Positions 34,480 through 46,349 of a stretch of DNA of 64,000 bases are shown here, one piece after another. The DNA lies in contig OX104127.1 of the NCBI GenBank assembly GCA_944470555.2, forward strand, positions 26,365,661 to 26,429,660, in the 5' to 3' direction. The DNA is from Heterobilharzia americana. Lineage: Eukaryota > Platyhelminthes > Trematoda > Strigeidida > Schistosomatidae. The notes below the pieces were generated by a model, which worked only from the letters and a program-made list of their open reading frames with translations, ran no database searches and was not told where the DNA came from. Position numbers and translations under genes: made by a program. Position 1 is the stretch's first letter; every line of letters begins with the position of its first letter.

Positions 34480-37238
34480 CGAATCTTCAAACATGAATTG
34501 TAGGTCCTTGGAGGGAAAAGTGGATTACTTACAATCTCTTATGTCCCCCAATGTGCACCATAATGCTGGAGTAATTACACTGTAGGAAACTTCGTTACAT
34601 GAACTTTATGATGATAATTTGATTTCTCTGAATCGTTTCAAAATTTTCCATGAGAAAAAGTGGAGGTGATGTGGCTAGCTACCTTCATAAATACCCATCA
34701 GTACATTTCGGGTCACATATGTTTCAACTTCTCAAATGATTACGTAGATCACACCATTGTTAAGTGCGGCCCAAAACATTTAAACAAGTATCGCTATATT
34801 CTATGGTTCCTTGTCTATAGTGTGCTGATTTCAGTTCTTGTGACCGAAGCTTTCTCAAAACTCTTGGTCATCAAAACGTTGGTAACTTCACAAAACGTCA
34901 GGATAAAACACTAGACTTGATATTCGTCAATCATACTGATATTTACGAAACTCGAAAGAGATCCCTACAACTCAGCTGAAATCATTGCCTTATACGTGTT
35001 TTACCCAAAATATGTGGCAAACTACACAGAACAGCCTTCACATATACGAAGATTGTACATAGAAGCTATTCATTTAGTAACATAATTTAAGAGAGATGCC
35101 ATATTTTACAGGCTGGAACATATTTGACACTGATCTTTCGAATGACACTTTTGATAATATGACATGCTATCTGAAGTTTTACCTGGATATATGTTGGCCC
35201 AGTGAAAAACGTTTTCTACTCTTCGACCGTATATCTTCAGCTTAAGAGACTAAGAAGAGAAAAGGAAAAACTATAAAAAGTAAGCCATAATCCTGATGCT
35301 CGTCTACTGAACGTTTTAATTAGGTTGGAATTAAAACGTCTGAGTCTACTATATAATCAGAAACTTTTGTTATGCAATGGCACTTCCAGCATATGGAAAC
35401 CTTTTAAAGACCTCACTGGTGGCAAACACCTTAATAAACAAGAACATGTTGACGTTTGTGCCTTGAAAAAATAGTTTATACGTCAACCCACCTGTCCCAT
35501 CCCACTTTGTCTACACATTTCCAATGAAGAATGTTGTCCAAAATTCACCGAGAAAGAAATTCACTGACATAGTTTAGGTCCAGATGGTATGTCAAGCTTC
35601 CTATTCACGAAGTGTGCTGATATATTATCCCATCCATTAGCTAACATGTTTAATAGGTCGTTTCTAGAAAACACCATACCAGCTGCGTGGAAAGACATTA
35701 GGACAGTCCCCGTACCTAATTCGGCGACCCTAGGCGCATGTCCAAAATTGCGTCTGATTGCAGGTATTTCTCCTTTCTTGAAAATAATGAAGGAGCTAAT
35801 GATACTTGTGCTCGAACTCTCATTGAAAGCTTTTGGAAATATTAATCAATTTACATGTAAGAGCAGAAGAAGCACTCTGGATGCCACCACTGTCTTGTAT
35901 CAACATACTGCTTATAATCTTGATAAGAATGCCAGGTATATTAGGTATGCCTTTTGACACTATACTTCAGCATTTGATTCTGTCACAAGACCTCTTTTGC
36001 TAGACAAGCTAGACGGGACAAATACTGAGTCCTGGACGATCAGCTGGCTGTATTCTTGTTCCTCTGAAAGGAAACAATATACCGTCCACAAAGGGTAGCG
36101 CTCCCCCTAATTGCCTACCGTGACTGGTGTTCCCCAAGGAGACGTTCTTCCCCAATGTCTTTTCTACATGACTCACCATCTTCATCCAGTATCAATTTTA
36201 TCAGATATGCTGATAACCTGACAGTTTCCATACCTATCTCCTCTTCAGTTGACGGCTCCCAACTGAATGATTTCCTATCTGCTGTTAGACGATGGTCCTC
36301 AAAAATTGCCTTGTGCTTAATTCTTCAAAATATCAGACTGTATCAGACTTTAGTTTTAGACATGAACATAACCTATGTAAACTGCTTAGTTCTCATGATT
36401 ACTGTTCTGTTGATAGTTTATCCAATAGAGAATGTTACAAATGTGATTTATCTTGGTGTATTTTTCTTCGGACCTTTCCTGGTCTTCTCATATCTTACTA
36501 ATTTCCAAAAGAATTTTCCGCCCAACTTTCTATATTAGGAAGCTGGGAGTATCTGGTATAACTCAGCCTCTCCTCTTGTGTTTTATGAACTCCTGCATCT
36601 TTTCTGTTCTCCTCTATTGTTCCCCTTTATTCTTGCACGGGTTACGGAAAAAAGACTATGCTATATTGCGTAGAACTTTGAAGATTGTCAGCAGGACTAG
36701 TGGTGTACCCCTAAACCTTCTAATTAAAACAGTTGTGGACAAATATATTAACTCACGTAAACATCTAGCTGGAGCTATTTAATCAGATAACCAACATCCT
36801 GTTCACTCAAAGCTCCCTGCATGTCGGTCATCTGGAAAGACGAGGAGCAAGTACATAAGACTCTATGCATGTACTACAAAATGTAAAAAATTCTACGATA
36901 CCGTATTTACCTCGTCTGCTGTGTGATGAAGGAAGTATTAGAAATGAACCGACTAATCAACTTCTGTTTTTGAAAGCAAACTAAATGAAGATGAGCGTGT
37001 TACTTTTTATGTATTATGAATCTTATTGCTAACTTGATTGTCTACGGAAGTTAATTTGACATTTTCAAGAAAGTTGTAGATGGAGTAAATAGTCTTTCCT
37101 TTTATATGTAATTTCTACTTATTTCATTTTGCTTTGTATACATATACAGAGTTTCTGTTCAACTGATGCAATATGAAAGACTGAAAATTCTGTAGAGTAT
37201 TCCTGAAATACCTTTAAGAAAGATTATTATTATTACTG
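34480..37238 (+). mobile_element. CR1/SR1-like non-LTR retrotransposon, decayed
   Basis: About 2.75 kb. Endonuclease traces come first (NCRSLEGKVDYLQSL-like near 34500; LDLIFVNHTDIY near 34915). The reverse transcriptase follows: SFLFTKCADILSHPLA, LRLIAGISPFLKI, QFTCKSRRSTLDATT, DYTSAFDSV-like, TGVPQGDVLSP, and FIRYADNLTVSI (catalytic YADD changed to YADN, about 36196-36230). Then comes a C-terminal region FLHGLRKKDYAILRRTLKI (36610-36690). It has many frame slips and stops. It ends in ATTATTATTATT (37225-37237), the short 3' repeat usual for CR1-type elements. Confidence 0.85.
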
Positions 37239-37249
37239 AATGAACCTAA

Positions 37250-37452
37250 GGGATGGGTATCGATTGGTACATTGGTCACTGCACGGATGTATCGATATCG
37301 TCTGTCGTTTCAATTCTATATTAATGATGGGTAGTGGTCAGCAGTGGAGTCTTATTTGGAATAACACCACTCACTGGGAGGTATGTATATCCAGCTGACG
37401 AGTTCCACATAGGAAGGAACGCACGTCCTGAATTCTACTGTTAACCACTATC
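37250..37452 (+). mobile_element. SINE-A copy, degraded
   Basis: A degenerate upstream part is followed by ACACCACTCACTGGGAGG and a hammerhead region (37390-37434). CTGACGAG is kept but GAAA is changed, so it is probably inactive. Confidence 0.7.
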
Positions 37453-37794
37453 CAAAATTAATATAAAGTATCACATTTTAAGTTATTAATATAGACGGGC
37501 TGACTAAATAATCAATTGTTGGCAAGTGGAGAAAATTGTACAACTTCTTGAAGTTAGTGCTGTAAATATTGTCTTTGAAAATCTTTCCAATTAAATGATC
37601 CAGTTAGAAGAATTGAAAAAGTATCCAGTTTCAGAACAACTGTATTTTAACATGCAGTTAAAACACTAATCATGAAAGAATAAACAATTTTCAACTGACA
37701 CAAATATAATTCCTTCGAAACGCTATACTTTTGCTGATTCAAGTGGCTATTTAGAAAGCGAATGATGAGTCACACGTAAATTACTGATGGCACA
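37453..37794. other. no gene seen
   Basis: AT-rich spacer. Confidence 0.5.
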
Positions 37795-38875
37795 GCATAT
37801 ATATATATAATTTGTCCCTTGGGTTCCTAGTGAAACATACAGATTCACTTGCACGCCTCCACTACACTGTCTTCTCTCCACAACTGCCCACAAGCTTTCA
37901 TTTCTTCATCATACCATCTCCTCCATCTCACCCTCACCTCAAACACCCAACTCCTCGTTTCCTCTTTGACTTCCACTGCAGAGCTTGGCCTCAACTGGTC
38001 TGGCGCGCGATACCCCCGAATGGTCTGTCTTCTCAGTGTATGTCCAATCCAATCCATCTCCACTTTCTTCTGCTGCATATTTGTTGGGTGATAGGTTGTT
38101 GGTTAGTTGGTTCGTTGCGCGACCAGCCAGACCTCCTCCTTGCTTATTCTTGTTATTCTGGCTAGTTGATCTCCATCTTCAGTATCGGGTGAGCGTAGAT
38201 GGCAAGTGTTGATGTATGTCTGCAGTTTGTTTGAAATGCCTTTGATAACATGCCAAGTCTCTCAACCATCACATGGAAGCACCGACTTACTTGAGTGAAT
38301 TAGTGTTGGAAAATCGGGATGTCGTTCGTGCTTTATGCTGAGTGGAGTGGAGTGCAGTTCAGTGCAGTGGATGTCCACACTGATTATTTCAGATTAACGA
38401 AGGAAGGCCTGTCTTGCTGTCTTTCCTATCCTAACTCCTTTGACATCCTCATCTGTGCCTGTACCACCTGTAGTTCAGACGATGCTGCCTAGGTAGATAG
38501 GTAGATAGGTAGGTAGGTAGGTGAAAGAGACTACTTCGTTTAGATTTCTCATATTGATGGTGATTGGTGCCTCTTGTTGTTGATGTTGTTGTTGGTTGGG
38601 TATCTTCATCACCTCCGTCTTCTCCACATTCATTTCAAGTTCCGTTTTCGTTGCCCTGCTTCACCTCTTCTATTAACTTGTTAGTTTTGGCCTGTAGATG
38701 TTCGAGTTTGTGTGACGAGACATTCGATATAAATCATCATTGTTGGTGAAATCGAAATCGTCTTCTGAGGTTGTTTTATCGGTTCAGCTAGTGTATGCCG
38801 ATGTTCTGGCTCCTCACAGTTTGTTGCATGATCCAGTGTAGTCCAGTAGGCCACAATCTGGAAGATTAGCCAATG
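37795..38875 (-). mobile_element. RTE/SR2-like 3' fragment, antisense
   Basis: From the reverse transcriptase motif B-C area (38870) through EKTEVMKIP, an (AGGT)n/(AGAT)n expansion at 38488-38522, the thumb and C-terminal WIGHTLRRQTI, to the 3' end at about 37800. It abuts an (AT)n run at 37797-37808. Confidence 0.87.
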
Positions 38876-39744
38876 ATAAATTTCAACCTAAAATTATTTA
38901 TTCATCTATCAAAGCAAAACCATTCGATCATTAGAAAATGAGAAAAGGTTACACCTGAGAACTGTTTTTCTTTATGAAGAACTGATTCTCTTAGCTATGC
39001 ATTCGTGAGTATACATTTAGAAGAAGAGAAAATAGGTTGCATTGCAGAGGAACGTTTTATATCTTGTTACGTCATATGGGAATTATCTATAGTGATCTGG
39101 CAATCCGACAGTTATGACGAAAAAGTAATTTTGTGCACTTCTGTTGAACACATGATGACGATTTGAACTTCAGATTTGCTAATACTTCAGCTATGCACAG
39201 ATATTTTAACATTGTTTCTTTTGAATGGCTTGGTTTCACTTTTTATAGACTTTTGGAGGAATTATCAAAAGTAGTCACGTTTCCTGAGTTTACTAAGTAT
39301 TCTGTTACACAGCTGAAGACGCATTTCCGTTCTCCTCTTGTCAGTCAGGCTGAAGAGTGCTGTTCACGAGTGTGTTTTAAAAGCTGATACACGATATCGT
39401 TAATTGATATGTGTTAATATAGACAGTATTTTGATATAGATAATGAGTAATGAAAAGAGAAATTAACTAGAAAAGATCAACTTCATTGTAAGTAAGTAGA
39501 TTTGAATAAAAATACTTTCTTTTTAGTGTATGCATGGTTCGAGTGCTTCTTGACTGCTTTGACTTTGCAGCTGCATTGAAGTTTTTTTATGCTGAACATT
39601 AATTAAAGCCAAGATAAAATATATCTTACTGGTAAACACCCGGAGTTACTTCATGAAGTCAGAAATCACAATTTATTCAAATCGCTATATATCCTGGTAT
39701 CACAACAAAACATTCTAAATCACGTTACAGCCTTCATCTTGGTG
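38876..39744. other. spacer with one weak coding candidate
   Basis: The plus frame 39163-39387 (74 codons) has fairly ordinary codon content in its second half (SKVVTFPEFTKYSVTQLKTH) and follows CACTTTTTATAG, an acceptor-like site at 39237-39248. No family is recognised and no partner exon is visible. Confidence 0.25.
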
Positions 39745-39905
39745 ATTAACAGAGGAACCTAAAAATCGCTTTTCGTTCAGTTTGGAACTCGTCAGCTGGA
39801 TTTATCTGCAATCCAGTGAGTGATCTTGTTCTCAGTCTAAACCTATCTTTACAGACGGCAAAGGGTTATCCTTTAGGCTACTGGGGCATGAGAACCACCT
39901 TTTGG
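39745..39905 (-). mobile_element. SINE-A, antisense, degraded
   Basis: Antisense hammerhead region (39765-39810) with CTGACGAG kept but stems decayed, then a tRNA-like part ending near 39900. Confidence 0.7.
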
Positions 39906-40176
39906 GATGCCTTATAAGTTCATTACAATTTAAATATGTGTAGTGTATACACAACAAATAATGCTCATTTACTCTTGAAACTGGTGACATGAATAATTAC
40001 AGTAGTCAGTCAGATGAGAGAGGGAACTTGATTTACTATTCTCTTAGGATAAGAGTGATGAAATATCACATCACTGCTTAATGGATAAGTCAATTATGAA
40101 TTTACTGCTTGATAAGTGATCAGCGAATGGAAACTAGCAGAGTAAGTATTCGTGTTACAAAGTACTATAATCAGTG

Positions 40177-40212
<36 letters not shown>
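39906..40212. repeat. spacer ending in (TAA)n
   Basis: AT-rich, then about 46 bp of TAA units (40176-40222) next to the inverted-repeat arm. Confidence 0.7.
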
Positions 40213-40224
<12 letters not shown>

Positions 40225-40421
40225 GTAATCGCTTGATTCCAAACAATATGTATGACAGTATAGAATTCTCAGCATACAATTCTTCAACAATCTCACTCCC
40301 ACAACGATACTTTCAGACTAAATGGTTATTGTATCCGAATAATGTTAATAATAACAGTATTCAAGGCAATAAGGTTAAATAGGCAGCAATTTCTGGATGT
40401 GCATTCTGTTCATAATGAAGA
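40213..40421 (+). repeat. inverted repeat arm, left
   Basis: About 209 bp, nearly identical to the complement of 43734-43942. It holds an open frame (40152-40382) reading NNN...GNRLIPNNMYDSIEFSAYN and ending at TAG-type sequence after GNKVK. The other arm keeps the same frame; the one base change noticed inside it is synonymous (TTG/CTG). Origin unknown: host exon duplicate or element end. Confidence 0.8.
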
Positions 40422-40562
40422 TTGTGTGAGGAAGAAATGAAAGCCTATGGACAGTCGTGGATCCAGGTTGAAAAGACTGAGGAGAACAGAGTGCAATGGT
40501 GGCGTGCTACTGAAGCCGTATATCCCATTAGGAATCCAAAGGAAAAATAATAATAATGATAG
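40422..40562 (+). mobile_element. RTE/SR2-like 3' tail
   Basis: The last about 140 bp of the family (GTGTGAGGAAGAAATGAAAGCC...TAGGAATCC) ending in AATAATAATGATAGTAATAATAATAG. It was inserted exactly at the inner edge of the left inverted-repeat arm. Confidence 0.85.
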
Positions 40563-42129
40563 TAATAATAATAGTTCTTTTTGAAAAAAGATAATTACAC
40601 AACTTTCAATAGAACTACAGAAATTAAACCAGAAAGTTGTTTGATTACATTGATATGATTATTAGCAATAAATCTCGTTCGAAACGTTATCCAGTAAATA
40701 ATCCTGTATCACTGTGTAATACACATTAAAAAAGAACTATAGTAGAATTATACTCTTCTATTGTGTTATAATTCTATTCTCATATGAACTAATTGCAAAT
40801 AAACCAAGCAGATTATGTTCGAAAATAATTTTCTTAGAGGAACATTGAGAAATTTCAAAGAACAGACACATTGTATAGTGCAGAATATTTGTAATTCAGG
40901 GTGTAGATGTTCAGATTGACTTGTTCTCTCAGCTAACACGTTCTACTAGCAAACGTTCCCCTATATCACGCTAGACATCATCATCAGTGTTTCACAAGGA
41001 GGTGAATGAAGTTGTGATTCATTGGTTTAAGCAGTTGACTTTCAACAAGTTGATCAAAGGTTAAAACCTAACTTCGTCTACTTCAGCTTGAGCAGTTAGT
41101 TAGTATAATCAACCTTCACACTGTAGGTGTGGCTAATTGTATCAATATGTACGTAGTTCCTGACTTCGTTTGTTTTAGTTTTGTGATCAGATGTAGCTGT
41201 TTTTGCTAAGAAATACAACTGGAATTAGAAACTCACCATTGTGTGAACATTCACTTGAAAGTTATTTGTAGTGGAACGATTTCCTTTCCTTTACTATTTT
41301 AAGTAGTATAATTTATTATAATGTTTAGCCATGACAACAAAATCTTCAATGCTTTCTTTGTATCAAATCTGATCACCATCCCTGTGAATACAGCTTCACG
41401 AGACATGGCTATCTCGCAAAGTTCAGTTCGAAATGTGCGGCTGTTCCATTGTATACAATATTTATTCGGTATGAGACATTGAACATTTAAAGACAAATGT
41501 TGATCAACTGAATTTTGATTGACTTATGATTTCAATTCAGAATATAAACTTGAAATTATACCAAAATTAATTAATTTAGCCTCTTTTTTTGATCAAAGAA
41601 ATGAATACGTAATGCGTTTAAAATACAAAAATACATTCTTTATTGGGAGAAGTAGAGAAAAAAAGACGGGAAAACTTTTGGAGAAACAGTTAGGAATATG
41701 AAGAGTTTTTCACCGCAAATTGATACTGTTTTATCTATTGATTCTTGGTCACCTGTAGTCCACTTAAACGCATACTACATAGAAATGTAACAGAACAGAA
41801 TGAAAATCCATTCGTTTAATTGAATTTTTTTAGGAAGAAATAAGTAACTAGAATGCACTCGATTGCATGTTAGAAACAGCAAATACCACATGACATTTTT
41901 TATCATCTCATCAGGTAATAGTGTCCACATATGTTGTAATGAGAATTTTTATCAGTTTGGTATGTAGCGTAGACAATCTGCCTTCAAAAATTTGCGATTA
42001 TAACGACTATTAAGTCTAAGCTAAAGATGGTACTATTTTCGCTTTTATAGGAAGCACGCTCGAATTGCAGTTGTAATCATTTCTAACTAATCAATTTAGC
42101 TAATCTGTAGAAATCTATCTTTGATCTTG
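40563..42129. other. spacer with small repeat traces
   Basis: AT-rich. It holds a short Penelope-trailer-like piece (GAAACGTTATCCAGTAAAT, about 40680-40720) and a family D-like tail (CACACTGTAGGTGTGGCTAATTG, about 41116-41138). The plus frame 41519-41701 is Lys-rich and unrecognised. Confidence 0.45.
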
Positions 42130-42500
42130 GTTGGTTTTGTAGGAAACCGGTAGGAATCCGTGCTCAACCTACGTTTCGTGCTTGTTGGCAGTCATCAGCA
42201 AGACGTATCTGCAACCTTGACGGAACTGATATCCCACCTGAGATATGAACCAGCATCAACCACTGTTGTAGTCACAGACTTTACCACTGAGGTATTCAGG
42301 CCACGACTGACGTCCTGTGGGACTGAGTTACATGTATTGATTAGTCACGGGAGTGGGACCAATTTCATGTTGTCTAGTCCTGAGTGCATATCGAATCCCA
42401 TCTATCACATCTGCAATGTGGCTACCAAGCTAGGAGGCTCAGCATCGTGGGGCACATTAGTATATATTAGTTGGTCGTGCACTTGCCGGGAGCCTGCTTA
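42130..42500 (-). repeat. tRNA-like repeat, family E, antisense
   Basis: On the minus strand, CCTGAATACCTCAGTGGTAA (box A-like) and GCTGGTTCATATC (degraded box B) are followed by GATGACTGCCAACAAGCACG. It matches 60470-60610. The plus strand to its right also matches 60300-60450. The 113-codon plus frame here is incidental. Confidence 0.6.
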
Positions 42501-42709
42501 AACCTTGGGCTACCAAATTTATCTACCAAACATTTTTTATCAAGTTCTATTTTCACAATTTGTTTTAATCATTTAAATATGTCCTTTGAATGTATCACGT
42601 ATTTTGCACATTTTTAAACTGTTTCCAACTCTTCATTTCTCGAGTCAGTAACAAATCAGAGAAAAAATATTATGTGATATGGAAGTGGGCTTTTAAGTAT
42701 GAGATTAAA
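42501..42709. other. no gene seen
   Basis: AT-rich spacer. Confidence 0.5.
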
Positions 42710-43625
42710 TGAAAACAAGAAGAAAATCTAGAGACTAGTGTCTATGGGAAACCTACCCATTCGAATCACTACTAAGACTTCCAATCCTCCCACCCCATTT
42801 CAGTTAAAGTAGGCCTAGTTAAGTGCTTAAGTGATAGAGCAAAAAAGCTTGCTAGAAGATCGGAAAATCTGCGACAAGAAATTAGATACATCGAGAATAC
42901 CTTGCTTCTCAACAGTTACCCACCAAAATTTATAAATAAATTCATAAGAAATCGAAAGAAAAATGTCAACAGTAGTAGTGGTAACACAGGTGTTGTTGAG
43001 AATAATCCTATTAATAACAGTAGTACTGGTGACAGGGTTAAGAGAGAATTCAAAGCCTCTGCTGTGTTACCATAAAAGGAAGGCACCTCAGAAGCACTAC
43101 GAAGAATTCTCAATAAGGCTGGCTGGGATTAAAGTGGCATTCAAACCAACAAACCTGCTTAGAAACAAGCTTTGTAGATTAAAAGATCCTATCGATGCAA
43201 TTAGGCGAAATAGTCTGCTTTACCAGATCCCTTGCAATGATTGCGAGGTCAAGTATATAGGCCAAAGTAGTCAACCAGGGTTAATTAGAATAACAGAGCA
43301 CAAAAACTTGACTAAATCAAGATTAGTAGATCCTAATAAGATAAGAAATTTAGAGAAAAGCTCGGCTATAACTCTGCACACAATCACACATAACGGTGGG
43401 ATGGAGCGACAGTGTTGAAAACTAGATGTATGGAAAATTCTACTAGCGTTGTCATCACAGAGAAGGAGAGAAAATTAGGACTACATAAAGACTGTCTTGA
43501 AGTTGTGAAGTTACCTGATATGAATATGGACACTAAATGAATTATGTCCGAGACGTTATCCAGTAAATGATACTGTTTCTTCACTGTGTGATATTTCTAA
43601 TAAACAGACTAAAATGGAATTACAC
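42710..43625 (+). mobile_element. Penelope-like element 3' part, family 2
   Basis: It starts in the reverse transcriptase C-terminus (TSVYGKPTHSNHY, HPISVKVGLVKCLSDRAKKL). Then comes RKNVNSSSGN..., a TAA (about 43073), IKVAFKPTNLLRNKLCRLKDP, and the GIY-YIG endonuclease (LLYQIPCNDCEVKYIGQS, IRITEHKNL, ITLHTITHN). The tail continues past a stop at 43416 to about 43625. It has at least one stop and a frame slip, and is inactive. The same family lies antisense at 61687-62340. Confidence 0.88.
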
Positions 43626-43733
43626 TCGACCACAGTGACCAAGTTTTACACTTATATTAATAGTACATCTATATTTCTATCCGTTAGATGCTTAGCTTGA
43701 GTTGTAGATTTTTGTACCGTCTGAATGATTCTT

Positions 43734-43942
43734 TCTTCATTATGAACAGAATGCACATCCAGAAATTGCTGCCTATTTAACCTTATTGCCTTGAATACTG
43801 TTATTATTAACATTATTCGGATACAATAACCATTTAGTCTGAAAGTATCGTTGTGGGAGTGAGATTGTTGAAGAATTGTATGCTGAGAATTCTATACTGT
43901 CATACATATTGTTTGGAATCAGGCGATTACCATTGTTATTAT
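43734..43942 (-). repeat. inverted repeat arm, right
   Basis: Near-perfect complement of 40213-40421. The two arms enclose about 3.3 kb with a Penelope-like piece, a family E repeat and an RTE tail. Confidence 0.8.
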
Positions 43943-44423
43943 CTCGTAAGAAACGTGAAGTCCAAGTTGAAAATATTCTGTTGAACAGAATATTTCCCTA
44001 CTTAAATATCATTTGAAGAAGACGATGTCTATTTATCTCATTCACTTCGATCTCCAGGTATGCTACTTTATTTTCTACCCTATTTTATCGGTGTTTAGAT
44101 GAAATGTGCAGTTAGTCTAGGTATATATACTATTACTTCTGTTTTTGACTATATACAATTCGCTAACTATTTAAAACATAATGCCCCGAAATTATTACTC
44201 TTTATTTGTCTGATATACAATCACAGTTAACGGGTTTTCTTTTACTGTTGGCTGATTTAATTATAAAATCAGCAACTACGTCACAGTTACATAACTTGCA
44301 TTATTATATCGATGAAATCATAATTCCCATTGAGTTGTGTATTGATTTAAGGTGAAACTAGTGATTGATTTTTTGAAAAAAAACTGATCTTTAAACATGT
44401 CGTTTTTCTGTGTCTTAACTAGG
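43943..44423. other. no gene seen
   Basis: AT-rich spacer. Confidence 0.5.
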
Positions 44424-44574
44424 GTGACTTTAAAAGGCCCAACTTAGTAGTAACTGTTGAAATGACCAATCAGGTTCCTCAATTCTATGAAAAACCATCC
44501 TTCCAGGCAAAATTCTGACATTTCATTCATTAATTTAGTAGTCACTAGGGTGGCCTTTAAAGCCAGACCTTATT
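44424..44574. mobile_element. MITE-like palindromic element, second copy
   Basis: Imperfect inverted ends: TGACTTTAAAAGGCC...TTAGTAGTAAC versus the complement of TTAGTAGTCACTAGGGTGG. They are related to the ends of 11471-11605, and the inner parts also share GACCAATCAG-like sequence. Confidence 0.55.
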
Positions 44575-44712
44575 TACGGAAATATTTTTGCCGCTTCCAT
44601 TTGTTTAGCCTTAGTAGCTTACAACATTTTTATTCTTTAGGTTCAGATTTATATCAATGTTTTTTGTTACTTTCAAAATTTAACTGACTTTTCCGTCTAT
44701 ATTCGATATCGG

Positions 44713-44724
44713 TTACAAAACTAT
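44713..44724 (+). repeat. 12-bp target site duplication, left copy
   Basis: TTACAAAACTAT is repeated exactly at 45690-45701. The pair brackets the 5'-inverted RTE insertion. Confidence 0.75.
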
Positions 44725-45345
44725 TACTATTATCATCATTATTTGTCCCTTGGGTTCCTAGTGGAACATACAGACAGATTCACTAGCACGTCACCATTTC
44801 ACTCTCTTCTCTCCAGTCTTTTCAAAATCACTCCACAACTGCCCACAAGCTTTCATTTCTTCATCACACCATCTCCTCCATCTCACCCTCACCTCAAACA
44901 CCCAACTCCTCGTTTCCTCTTTGACTTCCACTACAGAGCTTGGCCTCAACTGGTCTGGCGCGCGATACCCCCAAATGGTCTGTCTTCTCAGTGTATGTCC
45001 ACTCCACTCCAATCCAATCCATCTCCACTCTCGCCTGCATATTTGTTGGGTGATAGGTTGTTGGTTGGTTGGTTCGTTGCGTGACCAGCCAGACTTCCTC
45101 CTTGCTTATTCTTGTTATTCTGGCTAGTTGATCTCCATCTTCAGTATCGGGTGAGCGTAGATGGCAAGTGTTGATGCATGTCTGCAGTTTGTTTGAAATG
45201 CCTTTCATAACGTGTCAAGTCTCTCAACCATCACTGATTTACTTGAGTGAATTAGTGTTGGAAATCGGGATGTCGTTCGTGTTTTATACTGAGTGGAGTG
45301 CAATGGATCTCTACACTGATTTCAGATTAATGAAGGCCTGTCTTA
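44725..45345 (-). mobile_element. RTE/SR2-like 3' segment of a 5'-inverted insertion
   Basis: Antisense C-terminal region and 3' UTR (frames with MKGISNKLQTCINTCHL, ITRISKEEVWLVTQ). The ATTATC-type tail is at 44725-44742. Its 5' edge in the ARQAF region abuts the plus-strand endonuclease piece at 45347. Confidence 0.87.
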
Positions 45346-45346
45346 C

Positions 45347-45701
45347 TTCTCTCGATGAAAGCGAAAGTAAGGATAGGAACATGCAATGTCCGCACAATGT
45401 TTGAAGCTAGCAAGGCTGCCGAAATTGCAAAAGGGATGAGAAGGTATAGAGCATAAAAGTCCTAGGAATCTGCAGATGGAATGGAAGCGGACTCTCCAAA
45501 CTGTCAATTGCAGAGTCAATAATCTACTCCGGTATCGTCACCCAAACGAAAACCAGGAGCACACTGGGTTTTGGAGTGGCTATTATGATATCCTCAAGAG
45601 CATCAAAGGCTCTCAGGTAATGGGAACCAATCTCCTCCTGCAGGATCATAACAGCAGGATTCAACTCAAAAGGAAGGAAAATCACAATCTTACAAAACTA
45701 T
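45347..45701 (+). mobile_element. RTE/SR2-like endonuclease start, inverted segment
   Basis: CTCTCGATGAAAGCGAAAGTAAG marks the start region. Frames then read KVLGICRWNGSGLSKLSI, YSGIVTQTKTRSTLGFGVAIM, and NSKGRKITI (frameshifted). It ends where the 12-bp duplication lies, in the segment that normally reads ATACAATGCTAT. Confidence 0.85.
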
Positions 45702-46034
45702 ACAGTATGGCATTTAAACAAGCGTTTGTGTTCAATGGCATAATATGATTTTTATTATTCATCAAATCCCAGCAATTTTAAATCTAAATGCTATTTTACA
45801 AGGTTTTCGTATTCAGTTATTATGAAATCATACTGATTTCATTCTATTATAAACATGGAAGAAGAAATGAGATAGACAAATGAAATCAACGTTAAATCTC
45901 TTACAGAAGTGCATCGGTTCAAAGCGTTACAATTCACAGTAGAAGGTAAGGAACGAAGACGTATGAAAGGAGAAGGAATTTGAAAATCATGCTTAGTGAA
46001 AATATTCAGAGTTAAGATATTGAAAAGTTTATAC
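45702..46034. other. no gene seen
   Basis: AT-rich spacer. Confidence 0.5.
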
Positions 46035-46270
46035 ATCTATGTCACAGCCAGAGACTAATAGTACATCTTCACTTGACCATCCTGAGTCTTATTCCAACTG
46101 AATCCTACTTCGTATAACATTGCAGGCGATGACTCAGCATATGTAGCACATCCAAGCCATCTCAGTTGCTGAAGATTCATAACCTCATCAATCAATTTGT
46201 CTAGTACGCTTCGCTTAACCTCGACATTGTTCACATGGTGATTCAATCGTAAGTCAGCAATGCTACGAAG
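46035..46270 (-). mobile_element. second non-LTR lineage, C-terminal fragment
   Basis: Antisense frame MNHHVNNVEVKRSVLDKLID...VMNLQQLRWLG. It matches the thumb and C-terminal region seen at 57205 (WWNHHVSNVE, VVNLSRLRWLGHVLRMP). Truncated on both sides. Confidence 0.75.
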
Positions 46271-46349
46271 ATATTAGTGTTCAAAAACTTATATCTCTCG
46301 ATATCTACCTTCGACGGGCATATCTCACACCTGTTATAATGGGAAAAAT

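Noticed and set aside
40152..40382. Asn-rich ORF as a confirmed gene
   Set aside because: Half of it is the TAA microsatellite. The rest is kept in both inverted arms but without other support, so it is reported only as part of the repeat.
42160..42501. 113-codon plus frame as a gene
   Set aside because: It reads antisense through a tRNA-like repeat (family E) also found at 60270-60610.
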